64,000 nt of DNA, taken from JAIQGF01 sp051006995 (GTDB lineage Bacteria > Acidobacteriota > Terriglobia > Terriglobales > Acidobacteriaceae). Shown in pieces: positions 43,320 through 52,165 of this stretch. Location: NCBI GenBank assembly GCA_051006995.1, contig JBPCSQ010000018.1:62001-126000 (forward strand), given 5' to 3'. Each line of letters opens with the position of its first letter. The stretch's first letter is position 1. Under the pieces are notes generated by a model. The model did not search any database, was not told the origin of the DNA, and saw only the letters and a program-made list of their open reading frames with translations. A program made the position numbers and the translations under genes.

Positions 43320-43732
43320 AAAGGTAATTCTCCCAAGTATTTGGATTGAGACCCAGCCGGCGTGCGGGCACGTTCCGGTGCTGCGACATCCTTCAGCTTA
43401 TGGGGGATCGGGATGCGGCGCGGATCTGAACGCCCAGAATATTGATGCCGCGACGGCACCCGAAGTCGCACCTTTTGGCCCAAGCTGTTGGATGGCGGTG
43501 GGTTGCAATTGGTTAGACGCAGGGGCAGAAAAAAAGTCGCGAAGAGGCCGGGGGAGATGCGGGTAAAGAAGATTCCTCGCGGGCTGAAGCCCGCTCCACC
43601 CCATGCGTCAGTGAAAAGCCCCGGCCTGGCCAAAACCCGGCCAGACCGGAGCACCCACGGACCGGCAACGCACGCTGGCCGGTGTTGCCGGCCGTCACAG
43701 GGGCCCTGGGGCCGAAAACCAGTCCCTAGCCG
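43320..43732. other. 413-nt intergenic stretch with repeats only
   Basis: It holds a GCGGGCTGAAGCCCGC hairpin (about 43578-43593), an inverted copy of the CCCGGTCTGGCC hairpin family (43615-43660) and the start of a TAGTCCCTAGCC word tract (43721-43746) that runs into the end of rocD. No gene was recognised. Confidence 0.6.
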
Positions 43733-44971
43733 CTAGTCCCTAGCCGTGTGAGAAAGCAACACGTTCTTGATTCGGTCGAAGGCCCAGTCAATCTCATCGC
43801 GAGTGATAACCAAGGGAGGGGCGATGCGAATCACGCGGTCGTGCGTTTCCTTGCAGAGAATACCCTCCTCCTTGAGCGCCTCGCAGAAAGGACGGGCCGG
43901 CCGGTCGAGTTCGATCCCGATCCAGAGGCCGAGGCCGCGGATGTCGAGGATCGGATTGGGACTGCCACCCAAAGTTCCAAGAGTTTTGAGTTTGTTGAGA
44001 AAATATTCGCCGAGTTCGGCGGAGCGCTCGACCAGCTTTTCCTCGAGGATGACACGCAGAGCAGCGCGGGCAACGGCGCATCCGAGGGGATTTCCACCGA
44101 AGGTCGAGCCGTGGTCGCCGGGATGGAAGACCCCGAGGACCTCGCGTGATGCCAACACAGCCGAGACGGGATAAAAGCCGCCGGCCAGCGCCTTGCCGAT
44201 GATCAGAACGTCGGGCCGAATGCCCTCGTGCATGTAAGCGAACAGTTTGCCGGTGCGCCCGAGGCCGGACTGAATTTCGTCGGTCATGAGCAGGACGTTG
44301 TGGTGGCGGCAGATTTCCGAGGCCTGGCGCAAGAAGCCCTGCGGAGGAATGATGATGCCGGCTTCTCCCTGCACGGGTTCGACCAGGAAGGCGCAGGTGT
44401 TCGGCGTGATGGCGGAGACGAGAGCTCGCGCGTCGCCGAAGGGGATGACTTTGAAGCCCGGCGTGAAGGGGCCAAAACCAGCGCGGTACTGCTGGTCGGT
44501 GGAGAAGCTGATGGCGGTGGTGGTGCGGCCGTGGAAGTTATTGGCGCAGACGATGATCTCGGCTTGATTGTCGGGAATGTGCTTCACCGTGTAGCCCCAC
44601 TTGCGCGCGGCTTTGACGGCGGTCTCGACGGCTTCGGCGCCGGAGTTCATGGGCAGCATCATGTCGAAGCCGGTGAGGTGGTGGAGTTCGCGGCAAAGCA
44701 GCGGAAGCTGGTCGTTGCGAAAAGCGCGGGACGTGAGGGTAACGCGGTAGGCCTGGTTGATCAGCGTCTCCAGAATCTTCGGATGGCAGTGCCCCTGGTT
44801 GACGGCCGAGTAAGAAGCCAGACAGTCGAGGTAGCGTTTGCCGTCCACGTCATAAACCCAGACGCCTTGGGCGCGGGTAATGACGACGTCGAGAGGATGG
44901 TAGTTGTGGGCGCCGTATTTCTCCTCGAGTTCGATGAATTCGTGAGAGCGGGGTTGGTGGAGTGTTTGCAT
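43733..44971 (-). CDS. rocD: Ornithine aminotransferase
   Basis: The 412-residue class-III PLP aminotransferase closely fits RocD: NYHPLDVVITRAQGVWVYDVDG, MNSGAEAVETAVKAARKWGY, NNFHGRTTTAISFSTD, TDEIQSGLGRTGK and the Schiff-base lysine in IIGKALAGG. It converts ornithine to glutamate semialdehyde. The start at 44971 has GAGGGA upstream. Its last codons (ARD and stop) come from a TAGTCCCTAGCCGC micro-repeat. It lies in line with argF, suggesting joint arginine/ornithine metabolism. Confidence 0.93.
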   Translation of the reverse strand: MQTLHQPRSHEFIELEEKYGAHNYHPLDVVITRAQGVWVYDVDGKRYLDCLASYSAVNQGHCHPKILETLINQAYRVTLTSRAFRNDQLPLLCRELHHLTGFDMMLPMNSGAEAVETAVKAARKWGYTVKHIPDNQAEIIVCANNFHGRTTTAISFSTDQQYRAGFGPFTPGFKVIPFGDARALVSAITPNTCAFLVEPVQGEAGIIIPPQGFLRQASEICRHHNVLLMTDEIQSGLGRTGKLFAYMHEGIRPDVLIIGKALAGGFYPVSAVLASREVLGVFHPGDHGSTFGGNPLGCAVARAALRVILEEKLVERSAELGEYFLNKLKTLGTLGGSPNPILDIRGLGLWIGIELDRPARPFCEALKEEGILCKETHDRVIRIAPPLVITRDEIDWAFDRIKNVLLSHTARD

Positions 44972-44994
44972 GGGTCCCTCGCTTCCGTAGTCCG

Positions 44995-45020
44995 TAGCCG
45001 GTAGTCCGTAGTCCGGAGCC
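44995..45020. repeat. Micro-repeat tract (GTAGTCCGTAG words)
   Basis: Three imperfect copies of CGTAGTC(C/G)GTAG(C/T)C lie between rocD and the four-helix-bundle gene. Confidence 0.7.
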
Positions 45021-45394
45021 TAAAGTGCTTCGCTCTTTGGCGAAGATTCGCACCACGCCTTCAGGCCGTTCAGGAGCTGTGCAATACGTTTTATCTGAAG
45101 AAGCAATGTTTCAAGTTGCGCGTTCGAGACGTATCCAAGAACCGAAGCGATTTCGATTTGTGTTTCGACTTCCAGCAGAGAGCCCATTGATTGGCCAAGA
45201 AAGCGCCGGAAATCTGTGCGCGAGTTTCGGCCGTATCCCTCAGCGATATTGCTTGGTACGGAGACAGCAGCACGGCGGAGTTGCGAGGTCAACCCATACT
45301 GTTCATCCTTAGGAAAAGTTTTGGTAACCCGGTACACCAAAGTTACGAGTGCCATTGCCTGCTGCCATACCGTGAGGTCCCGATGTCCTTGCAT
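45020..45394 (-). CDS. Four-helix-bundle protein (23S rRNA intervening-sequence family)
   Basis: The 124-residue protein has the family signature RDLTVWQQAMALVTLVYRVTKTFPKDEQYGLTSQLRRAAVSVPSNIAEGYGR followed by DFRRFLGQSMGSLLEVETQIEIA. These proteins are often encoded in rRNA intervening sequences or as solitary genes. The role is unknown. It sits between rocD and argF without an obvious functional link. Confidence 0.88.
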   Translation of the reverse strand: MQGHRDLTVWQQAMALVTLVYRVTKTFPKDEQYGLTSQLRRAAVSVPSNIAEGYGRNSRTDFRRFLGQSMGSLLEVETQIEIASVLGYVSNAQLETLLLQIKRIAQLLNGLKAWCESSPKSEAL

Positions 45395-45429
45395 GGCACC
45401 CTCCTTGTAACGGGTGGCCGGACTACTGA

Positions 45430-46416
45430 CTACGATCTACCGACTACGACTTCGTGTTCAGGCTCGATGCGGTGCGGGCGGAGGACGACTTCGCCTTTCA
45501 TCAGTTCGAACAGAATGGCCTTCTGCGCATGGAGGCGGTTCTCGGCCTGCTGGAAGACGACGGAGCGCGGCGAGTCAATGACCTCGTCGGTGACCTCGTC
45601 GCCACGGTGCGCGGGCAGGCAGTGCATGAAGATGGCGTCGGGCTTGGCACGATTGAACAGCGCGGCATTGACCTGGTAGGGCAGAAAATCGTGGTAGCGT
45701 TCCTCGGCCTCTTCTTCCTGGCCCATGCTGGTCCAGACGTCGGTGTAGATGACGTCGGCGCCGGAGGCGGCCGTGATGGGGTCATTCGTTATGGTGCAGG
45801 CGCCGCCGGTTATTGGCGCATGATCGCATGCCCACTGAATGGCAGCGGGATCAGGCTCGTATCCGTGAGGCGTGGCGATCCAGACATGGGCGCCAAGGTG
45901 GGCGCCGGCGAACATCAGCGAGTGGGCGACATTATTGCCGTCACCGATAAAGGCGACCTTGCGGCCGGCGGGCGAACCCTTGAGCTCGCGAATGGTGAGA
46001 TAGTCGGCCATGGCCTGACAGGGATGGCTGAAGTCGGTAAGGCCGTTGATAACGGGAATGGAGGCCCATTCGGCCATGTGCTCGACGATCTCGTGGGCGA
46101 AGGTGCGGACCATGATGCCCTGCACCATGCGCTCCAGGTTGCGGGCGACGTCATAGACCGACTCGCGCTTGCCGAGATTGATTTCCAACGGCGAGAGGTA
46201 AACGGAAAAGCCGCCGAGTTGCTGGATGCCGACGTCGAAGGTGACGCGGGTGCGCAGCGAAGGCTTCTCGAAGATCATGGCCAGGGTTTTGCCTCTGAGC
46301 GAGCCGGCGTATTCGGCGGGGGCGGACTTGATGTCGGCGGCGCGGTCGAGCAGGTGGCGAATTTGCCCCGGGGAGAAGTCGCGGAGGGAGAGGAAATCGT
46401 CAGGAAAGCCGAGCAT
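45430..46416 (-). CDS. argF: Ornithine carbamoyltransferase
   Basis: The 328-residue enzyme makes citrulline from ornithine and carbamoyl phosphate. The carbamoyl-phosphate motif is EKPSLRTR, with MVRTF, INGLTDFSHPCQAMAD and the ornithine loop MHCLPAHRGDE. GAGG precedes the ATG. The tail VVVGRS and stop codon are encoded by a GTCGTAGTCGGTAGATCGTAG micro-repeat (45417-45452), so the natural C-terminus may once have been shorter. Confidence 0.95.
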   Translation of the reverse strand: MLGFPDDFLSLRDFSPGQIRHLLDRAADIKSAPAEYAGSLRGKTLAMIFEKPSLRTRVTFDVGIQQLGGFSVYLSPLEINLGKRESVYDVARNLERMVQGIMVRTFAHEIVEHMAEWASIPVINGLTDFSHPCQAMADYLTIRELKGSPAGRKVAFIGDGNNVAHSLMFAGAHLGAHVWIATPHGYEPDPAAIQWACDHAPITGGACTITNDPITAASGADVIYTDVWTSMGQEEEAEERYHDFLPYQVNAALFNRAKPDAIFMHCLPAHRGDEVTDEVIDSPRSVVFQQAENRLHAQKAILFELMKGEVVLRPHRIEPEHEVVVGRS

Positions 46417-46839
46417 GGAAACCTCGCTTTTGGCTGATTCCTCGCGGACTGAAGTCCGTTCGGAATGACAATTCTTAAAGTTGTGGGACGGCTAATGCCG
46501 TGCCCTGATACATCAGCCGTCCCTACGGGACTGGCTTTCTTCTTCCTCACTTTCCCGCCACTGAAGTGGCGGGCTTTTTCAATCGCCGCTACGCGGCTGA
46601 GTGGTGGTGACTCCCGACAACAGTAGCTCGCTCGCGGCTGGAATGGCCTTTACGATTCAAGCCACGCGTTGGGTGACCTTGCACAGCAGATTCCTCGCTT
46701 CGCTCGGAATGACTCCTATTGATTTCTTTGTGCACGGGTCATGGACCCGTGCCACGCGGTCCAGGGCTAAAGCCCCCAAGCATTTCGGCTTGGCCATTCG
46801 CACGGCTAAAACCGTGCGCTCCCACCTCCGAAATCCCTG
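46417..46839. other. 423-nt gap filled with variable-stem hairpins
   Basis: Several hairpins share a CTGAA/CTAAA loop but have different stems: GGACTGAAGTCC (46447), CCACTGAAGTGG (46558), GGGCTAAAGCCC (46764) and CACGGCTAAAACCGTG (46800). ACGGGTCATGGACCCGT and the TCGGAATGAC repeat word are also present. No gene was recognised. Confidence 0.6.
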
Positions 46840-48189
46840 TCAGCCGGCGACGACGGCGGCGGTGCGCTTGACCTGCTGCTGGACGGTAAAATCGGCCAGG
46901 ATTTCGGTCAGGCCGGGATGCGTCACCTCCTCGATCTCGTAGCCGACACGCACGCAGGGCTTGTTGAGCTGCAAGATGCGGCGCAAATCCACGGGCGTCG
47001 CCAGCAGCACCAGGTCGCAGGGTGTGCGATTGATGGTTTCCTCCAGTTCCTTGCGCTGAATTTCGCTGTAGCCCATGGCCGGCAAAATCTCGCGCAGGTG
47101 CGGATACTTCTCGAATGTCTGGTGAATGGAGCCGACGGCGTGGGGACGCGGGTCCACGCGTTCCGCAGCCAGGAACTGGCGGGCAGCGACCACGCCGGCG
47201 CCGTACGGCATCTCGCCGTGGGTGACGGTGGGGCCGTCCTCGACGACCAGCACATGCTTGGAGCGAATCCACTCAGGATCTTCGACGCTGACGCGACAGG
47301 CGGCCTCGATGATCTTGGCGCGCGGATTGGAGTCGGCAATATTCCGGCGCACGATTTCGACACTGCTGGCCGGTGCGGTGTTCACCTTGTTGATGACGAT
47401 CACATGAGCGCGGCGGAGGTTGACCTCGCCTGGGAAATAGCTGACCTCGTGGCCGGCGCGATGCGGATCCGCAACGACGATTTCCAGATCGGAGCGGAAG
47501 AAAGGAGTGTCGTTGTTGCCGCCGTCCCAGAGGATGAGGTCGGCCTCCTGCTCAGCGCGGCGGAGGATGGCGTGGTAATCCACGCCGGCGTAGACGACGG
47601 TGCCGTTGATAATGTGCGGCTCGTACTCTTCGCATTCCTCGATGGTGCACGCATTGGCCTGAAGGTCTTCGAGGGAGGCGAAGCGCTGAACCGCCTGCTG
47701 CGCGAGATCACCGTAAGGCATGGGGTGACGCACCACGACCGGATTCCAGCCGAGGTTGCGCAGTTCGGCGATGACGCGGCGTCCGACGGGACTCTTGCCG
47801 CAGCCGGTGCGCACGGCGCAGATGGAGACGACCGGCACAGTGGACGGAAGCTCGGTGTGGCGTCCACCGGGAAGCCAGAAGTCGGCGCCGGCGGCGAGAG
47901 CGCGCGACGCCAAGTGCATGACGGCAAGGTGCGAGATGTCGCTGTAGGAAAGAACGACGACATCAATGGCGCGGCCGGCAACAAGGAGCTCGAAATCCCT
48001 TTCCTCGATGATGGGAATGCCATCGGGATAGAGCGGCCCGGCGAGTTCGGCGGGATAACGCCTTCCGGTGATGTTGGGGATCTGGGTGGCAGTGAAGGCG
48101 ATGACCTGGTAGTCGGGATTGTCGCGGAAGAGGGTGTTGAAATCGTGAAAGTCGCGACCGGCCGCACCGAGGATAAGCACGCGTTTCAT
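46840..48189 (-). CDS. Predicted GTPase, cyclic-2,3-diphosphoglycerate-synthetase-like (COG2403)
   Basis: The 449-residue protein begins with a Rossmann strand (KRVLILGAAGRDFHDFN) and carries a P-loop VRTGCGKSPVGRR (about residue 130) and INKVNTA as a guanine-type specificity motif. This fits the COG2403 family related to archaeal cyclic 2,3-diphosphoglycerate synthetase. Members are often encoded beside ornithine carbamoyltransferase and carbamate kinase, as here beside argF. The reaction is not established. GGAG precedes the ATG. Confidence 0.8.
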   Translation of the reverse strand: MKRVLILGAAGRDFHDFNTLFRDNPDYQVIAFTATQIPNITGRRYPAELAGPLYPDGIPIIEERDFELLVAGRAIDVVVLSYSDISHLAVMHLASRALAAGADFWLPGGRHTELPSTVPVVSICAVRTGCGKSPVGRRVIAELRNLGWNPVVVRHPMPYGDLAQQAVQRFASLEDLQANACTIEECEEYEPHIINGTVVYAGVDYHAILRRAEQEADLILWDGGNNDTPFFRSDLEIVVADPHRAGHEVSYFPGEVNLRRAHVIVINKVNTAPASSVEIVRRNIADSNPRAKIIEAACRVSVEDPEWIRSKHVLVVEDGPTVTHGEMPYGAGVVAARQFLAAERVDPRPHAVGSIHQTFEKYPHLREILPAMGYSEIQRKELEETINRTPCDLVLLATPVDLRRILQLNKPCVRVGYEIEEVTHPGLTEILADFTVQQQVKRTAAVVAG

Positions 48190-48697
48190 GGGGTCTCCTA
48201 GAACACTCCAGTTTTAGGCGGCAGCGTGCGGAGGGAAGTGAGGGGCGTCACAGAGCGGGGTGGGGTGGTGCCGAATTGGGCCTTACCGTGGGGCGATATG
48301 AATAGTTATGCGCAGCCTGGATGGACCGTTGTTTAATTTTTCTGGCTGGCTATTGCCGGTGATCCGCGTACGCGCAAACGCACGGCATGCACGCAACAAA
48401 AAATCAACGCAGAGTGCGCGGAGGGGCGGAGGCAATCCGAAATTCTTCATGAGAATGCCTTGTAGCCGCATCGGCGACTCGAGCAGTGTAGGGGTCTTTC
48501 GACTGCGGACGTGCCATGCGCGCGCGAAACAACACGCGCGCGCTTTTCGGCACGTCCTTCGCTCAGGATGACAGGGGTTTTGAGTCATCGCGCTCGAGGG
48601 GAAGCGCGATCCAGCCGAAAAAATAGCGGCAGCCGAGAGCGGCTGCCGCTTCGCACTCTTAAGGGCACACGCGGGGGCGCGTGTGCCACACAATCTG
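48190..48697. other. 508-nt gap with reverse-oriented intergenic repeat and hairpins
   Basis: A long imperfect palindrome (about 48490-48576) begins GGGGTCTTTCGACTGCGGACG and ends CGTCCTTCGCTCAGGATGACA, enclosing GCGCGCG arms. Two strong hairpins, GCGGCAGCCGAGAGCGGCTGCCGC and GGCACACGCGGGGGCGCGTGTGCC, follow up to the stop of the next minus-strand gene and may terminate it. No gene was recognised. Confidence 0.6.
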
Positions 48698-50053
48698 TTA
48701 GTCGCCGGCGCCGGCCATGGCGGGTTGATTGGAGTTCTTCTCCCGGGTAATGGCGCGGAGCATCGAGGTGTCGTCGCTGTACTTGAAGTAGGTCAGGTTG
48801 CGCGCCTGAGCTTCCTTCTCTTCCGCTTTGCCCAGCAGTTCCAGCTCTTTCTTGTTGACGACCTGGATGCCGCGGGCACGGAGCGTGTTCTCAATGGTTT
48901 CGATGGCAGCGGCACCTTTCTCAGGAGCGGACTGGAGGTAATTGAGCACGTGAGTGGCGCCGACCTCGGCGTCGTGACGCGCGATGCCGACCAGGCCGTC
49001 GCTGGCGCGGCGTGCCCAACCGACCACGAACAAGCTGGTCATCTCGGCGCCGGTCTGCGGATCCACCACCTGATAGAGGGAGCGCTCGTCGCCTTCCTTC
49101 GGCTTGGTGCTGAAACCCTCCGGTCCCATGGGCAGTCCGAGATCGGGATCGTGCACGTCGCCGATGGCGAAGATCATGGTGTCGAGGTCGAGCGTGGTGG
49201 TCTGATCGGTAGCCTTGGCGGCGGTGCCTTCGCCCTTCTTCACCAGATTATTTTCAGTGACGATGAGCTTGCAGATGCGGCCGTCGGGACCTTTGACGAT
49301 TTCCTTGGGCGAAGCGAGGAAGCGGAACTTCATGACCGGCTTCACGTTGGGCTCGGTCTTATCGAGCATGTAGAAAATTTCGTTGACCTTGCTGATGTCC
49401 TGGCCAACGCCGGCGACCTGCCCGGCGACCCGAGCCATCTCCGCCTTCAGCGCTTCGCGATCGAGATTGGCTTCGACGTACTTGATTTCCTTCTCGTCGA
49501 ACTTGGCCTCGAAGGGGCCGCGGCGGGCAATGATGGTGAGTTCTTCGGTGATGCGGTTGGGATTGTCGAGCAGAACCCAGCGGGCGATGTCGACCATGAC
49601 GTTGCCCATGCCGACGATAGCGACCTTCTTGCCGGTGGAGAAATCGCGGCTGGCGAAGGGCGGGAGCGAGTTGAAGAAATAGACGAAATCCTTGGCAGCG
49701 TAGACGCCCTTGGCGTCCTCGCCGGGGAGACCGAGTTTCTTGGTGCCCTGGGCGCCTACGGAGAAGACGATAGCGTCAGGGTTAAAGGCCTTCAGGTCTT
49801 CCACGGTGAGCTTCTGCCGGGTGCCGACGGGCACGTGGCCGAAGTACTGAACGTTGGGAAGGGACAGCACCTTGGCGAACTGCTTGCGCAGGCCGCTCTT
49901 CATTTTGTCTTTGACCAGGTAGATGCCGTACTCGGCGAGGCCGCCGTGCTTGATGTCGCGGTTAAAAATGACCACCTGATGCCCGGCAAGGGCGATCTTC
50001 TGGGCGGCGAACATGCCGGCGGGACCGGCGCCAACGACGAAAACAGTCTTCAT
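48698..50053 (-). CDS. FAD-dependent ferredoxin/adrenodoxin-NADP reductase-like enzyme
   Basis: The 451-residue protein has the FAD motif GAGPAGMFAAQ at the N-terminus and an internal NADP-binding GMGNVMVDIARW. VGWARRASDGLVGIARHDAE matches the conserved GW.K.G..G.I.. region of FprA/adrenodoxin reductases. It would pass electrons between NADPH and a ferredoxin; no ferredoxin gene is adjacent. The ATG at 50053 is chosen for AGGAGG 9 nt upstream. Confidence 0.85.
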   Translation of the reverse strand: MKTVFVVGAGPAGMFAAQKIALAGHQVVIFNRDIKHGGLAEYGIYLVKDKMKSGLRKQFAKVLSLPNVQYFGHVPVGTRQKLTVEDLKAFNPDAIVFSVGAQGTKKLGLPGEDAKGVYAAKDFVYFFNSLPPFASRDFSTGKKVAIVGMGNVMVDIARWVLLDNPNRITEELTIIARRGPFEAKFDEKEIKYVEANLDREALKAEMARVAGQVAGVGQDISKVNEIFYMLDKTEPNVKPVMKFRFLASPKEIVKGPDGRICKLIVTENNLVKKGEGTAAKATDQTTTLDLDTMIFAIGDVHDPDLGLPMGPEGFSTKPKEGDERSLYQVVDPQTGAEMTSLFVVGWARRASDGLVGIARHDAEVGATHVLNYLQSAPEKGAAAIETIENTLRARGIQVVNKKELELLGKAEEKEAQARNLTYFKYSDDTSMLRAITREKNSNQPAMAGAGD

Positions 50054-50205
50054 TCTGTGCTGCCTCCTGCCATCAATGACCACCGGGGACAGGGTAGCGT
50101 TCCGACGCACATGGCGACTGTGATGCGGGTCGCAGGAGCGTGTGACATGGTCACAATTATGACTCAGCCCTGAGCTTTTAGCTCTTAGCTTTTGTCGGCG
50201 TGTGA

Positions 50206-50241
50206 GCCCACCCTAGCAACCCCGGCCAGGGTGGGCCACCC
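50206..50241 (-). repeat. REP hairpin D
   Basis: GCCCACCCTAGCAACCCCGG followed by CCAGGGTGGGCCACCC carries the same head as copies A-C but lies 15 kb from the RAYT gene, supporting dispersal of this REP. Confidence 0.75.
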
Positions 50242-50286
50242 GGGGGCGTATGCCCTCGCTCGGGATGACAGAGGTAGGGGAATTGC

Positions 50287-51834
50287 TTAGGCCCAATAAT
50301 TCCGGTCGAGAGTGCGGTACTGGATGGCTTCGGCGATGTGCTTGGAATCGAGGCCCTCGGCGGCTTCCAGGTCAGCAATGGTGCGGGCGACCTTGAGGAT
50401 GCGGTCGTGGGCGCGGGCGCTGAGGCCCTGCTGGTTGATGGCGCGCTCCAGCAGGCGCTCGCAGTCGGGGGAGAGCTCGCAATACTGGCGAATCTGGCTG
50501 GTCTGCATCTGGGCATTACAAAAAATACGTGGCTTGGCAGAGGCGAAGCGGGCGAGCTGGACTTCGCGCGCGCGAACGACGCGGTCACGAATTTGCAAGG
50601 AGCCCTCGATGGCGGCACGGCCGCGCAGCTCCTTGTAGTTCACCGCCGGGACGTCAATGTGGATGTCAATGCGGTCGAGCAGCGGGCCGCTGATCTTGGA
50701 GACGTAGCGCTGGATCATGGGCTGGGTGCAGTGGCATTCGCGCGAGCGGTCATTGAAATAGCCGCAGGGGCAGGGATTCATGGCGGCGGCCAGCATGAAG
50801 CGCGCCGGAAAGGTCAGTGACATGGAGGCGCGGGCGATACAGACGGTGCCGTCTTCCAGCGGCTGGCGCATGACCTCGAGCACGTTGCGCGGGAACTCGG
50901 GGAGCTCGTCGAGGAAGAGGACGCCGTGGTGGGCGAGGGAAACTTCGCCGGGCCGGGGGACGACGCCGCCGCCGATGAGCCCGGCGTCGGAGATGGTGTG
51001 ATGCGGGGCGCGGAAGGGGCGGGTGCCGACCAGGCCGGCGCTGGCGTCGAGCACGCCGGCGACGCTGTGAATCTTGGTGGTCTGGAGGGCTTCCTCAAAG
51101 GTCAGCGGCGGCAGGATGGTCGGCATGCGCTTGGCGAGCATGGTCCTGCCGGAGCCGGGCGGGCCGATCATCAGGATGTTGTGACCGCCGGCGCAAGCGA
51201 CCTCGAGGGCGCGCTTGGCGGTGTGTTGTCCGCGAACATCCTTGAAGTCCACGGTGAACTGCTGGGATTCGTTGAGCAGGGCGGCGGCGTCCACCTGGAG
51301 CGGAGTGGCGCCGTTGCCGGAGTTGAGGAGTTGGACCACGTCCATCAGGGATGTGACGGGGAACACATTGACGCCGGTCACGACCGCGGCCTCACGCGCG
51401 TTGATGGAAGGGACAATCATGTTGGGAATCTTGCGGGCGCGGGCGGCGACGGCGATGGGCAGGGCGCCGCGGACGCCGCGAATGCCACCGTCGAGAGAAA
51501 GCTCGCCGACGAAGAGGTAGTCCGGAACTTCTTTGTGCGTGAGGCCGCCGTAGGCGCCGAGGATGCCGAGGGCCATGGGGAGGTCGTAGCCGGAGCCCTC
51601 CTTTTTTATATCGGCGGGGGCGAGGTTGACGGTGATGTCGGTGAGTGGGATGTCGTAACCGCAGTTGCGCAGGGCGGCGCGGATGCGCTCGCGGCTTTCG
51701 CGAACCGCGGCATCCGGCAGGCCGACGGTGGTGAAGCGGTCCTCGTTGCGGCGGATCCCGGAGACGTCCACCTCGACCTCGATGACGGTGGCGTCGATGC
51801 CGTACACGGCGGCGCTGAGGGTCTTATAAAGCAA
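50287..51834 (-). CDS. YifB family Mg-chelatase-like AAA ATPase
   Basis: The protein of about 515 residues begins LYKTLSAAVYGIDATVIEVEVDVS, continues through an S5/Lon-like domain (DYLFVGELSLDGGIRGVRGALPIA) and has Walker A GPPGSGRTMLAKR. A zinc-type set MNPCPCGYF...CHC and the C-terminal helical lid (QGLSARAHDRILKVARTIADL) follow. YifB/ComM proteins act as branch-migration helicases in DNA uptake. The start is a TTG at 51834, giving the usual N-terminus; a longer frame from 51903 would add a hydrophobic stretch. Confidence 0.9.
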   Translation of the reverse strand: MLYKTLSAAVYGIDATVIEVEVDVSGIRRNEDRFTTVGLPDAAVRESRERIRAALRNCGYDIPLTDITVNLAPADIKKEGSGYDLPMALGILGAYGGLTHKEVPDYLFVGELSLDGGIRGVRGALPIAVAARARKIPNMIVPSINAREAAVVTGVNVFPVTSLMDVVQLLNSGNGATPLQVDAAALLNESQQFTVDFKDVRGQHTAKRALEVACAGGHNILMIGPPGSGRTMLAKRMPTILPPLTFEEALQTTKIHSVAGVLDASAGLVGTRPFRAPHHTISDAGLIGGGVVPRPGEVSLAHHGVLFLDELPEFPRNVLEVMRQPLEDGTVCIARASMSLTFPARFMLAAAMNPCPCGYFNDRSRECHCTQPMIQRYVSKISGPLLDRIDIHIDVPAVNYKELRGRAAIEGSLQIRDRVVRAREVQLARFASAKPRIFCNAQMQTSQIRQYCELSPDCERLLERAINQQGLSARAHDRILKVARTIADLEAAEGLDSKHIAEAIQYRTLDRNYWA

Positions 51835-52165
51835 TGTAAGTAACAGAAAAAGAACGGCGGAGTATAGCAAAGCGAGATAGGCGGGCGCGGTGATTCCCGG
51901 CATGAAACGAGGGCGGGACGGGAGAAATTTGGCCCAAAAGCGGATTTGGGACAGGTGCCAGGATGAATTGGTGGGGGGTCACATAAGAGTTTCCCCTACT
52001 TGCGGGGCGCAATCCAGCAACATACGATTTAAGAACCAAGTACCCAGTACCCAGTTGCAAGCATGAGAGGCGAAGTCGCGAAGTCGGGCGGCCGCACTCG
52101 ATCCTTGCACTGGAATCAAGCTTTGCCCCGGCGCCGGGGAGCTACGAGTCTGATTGTGGGATTCC

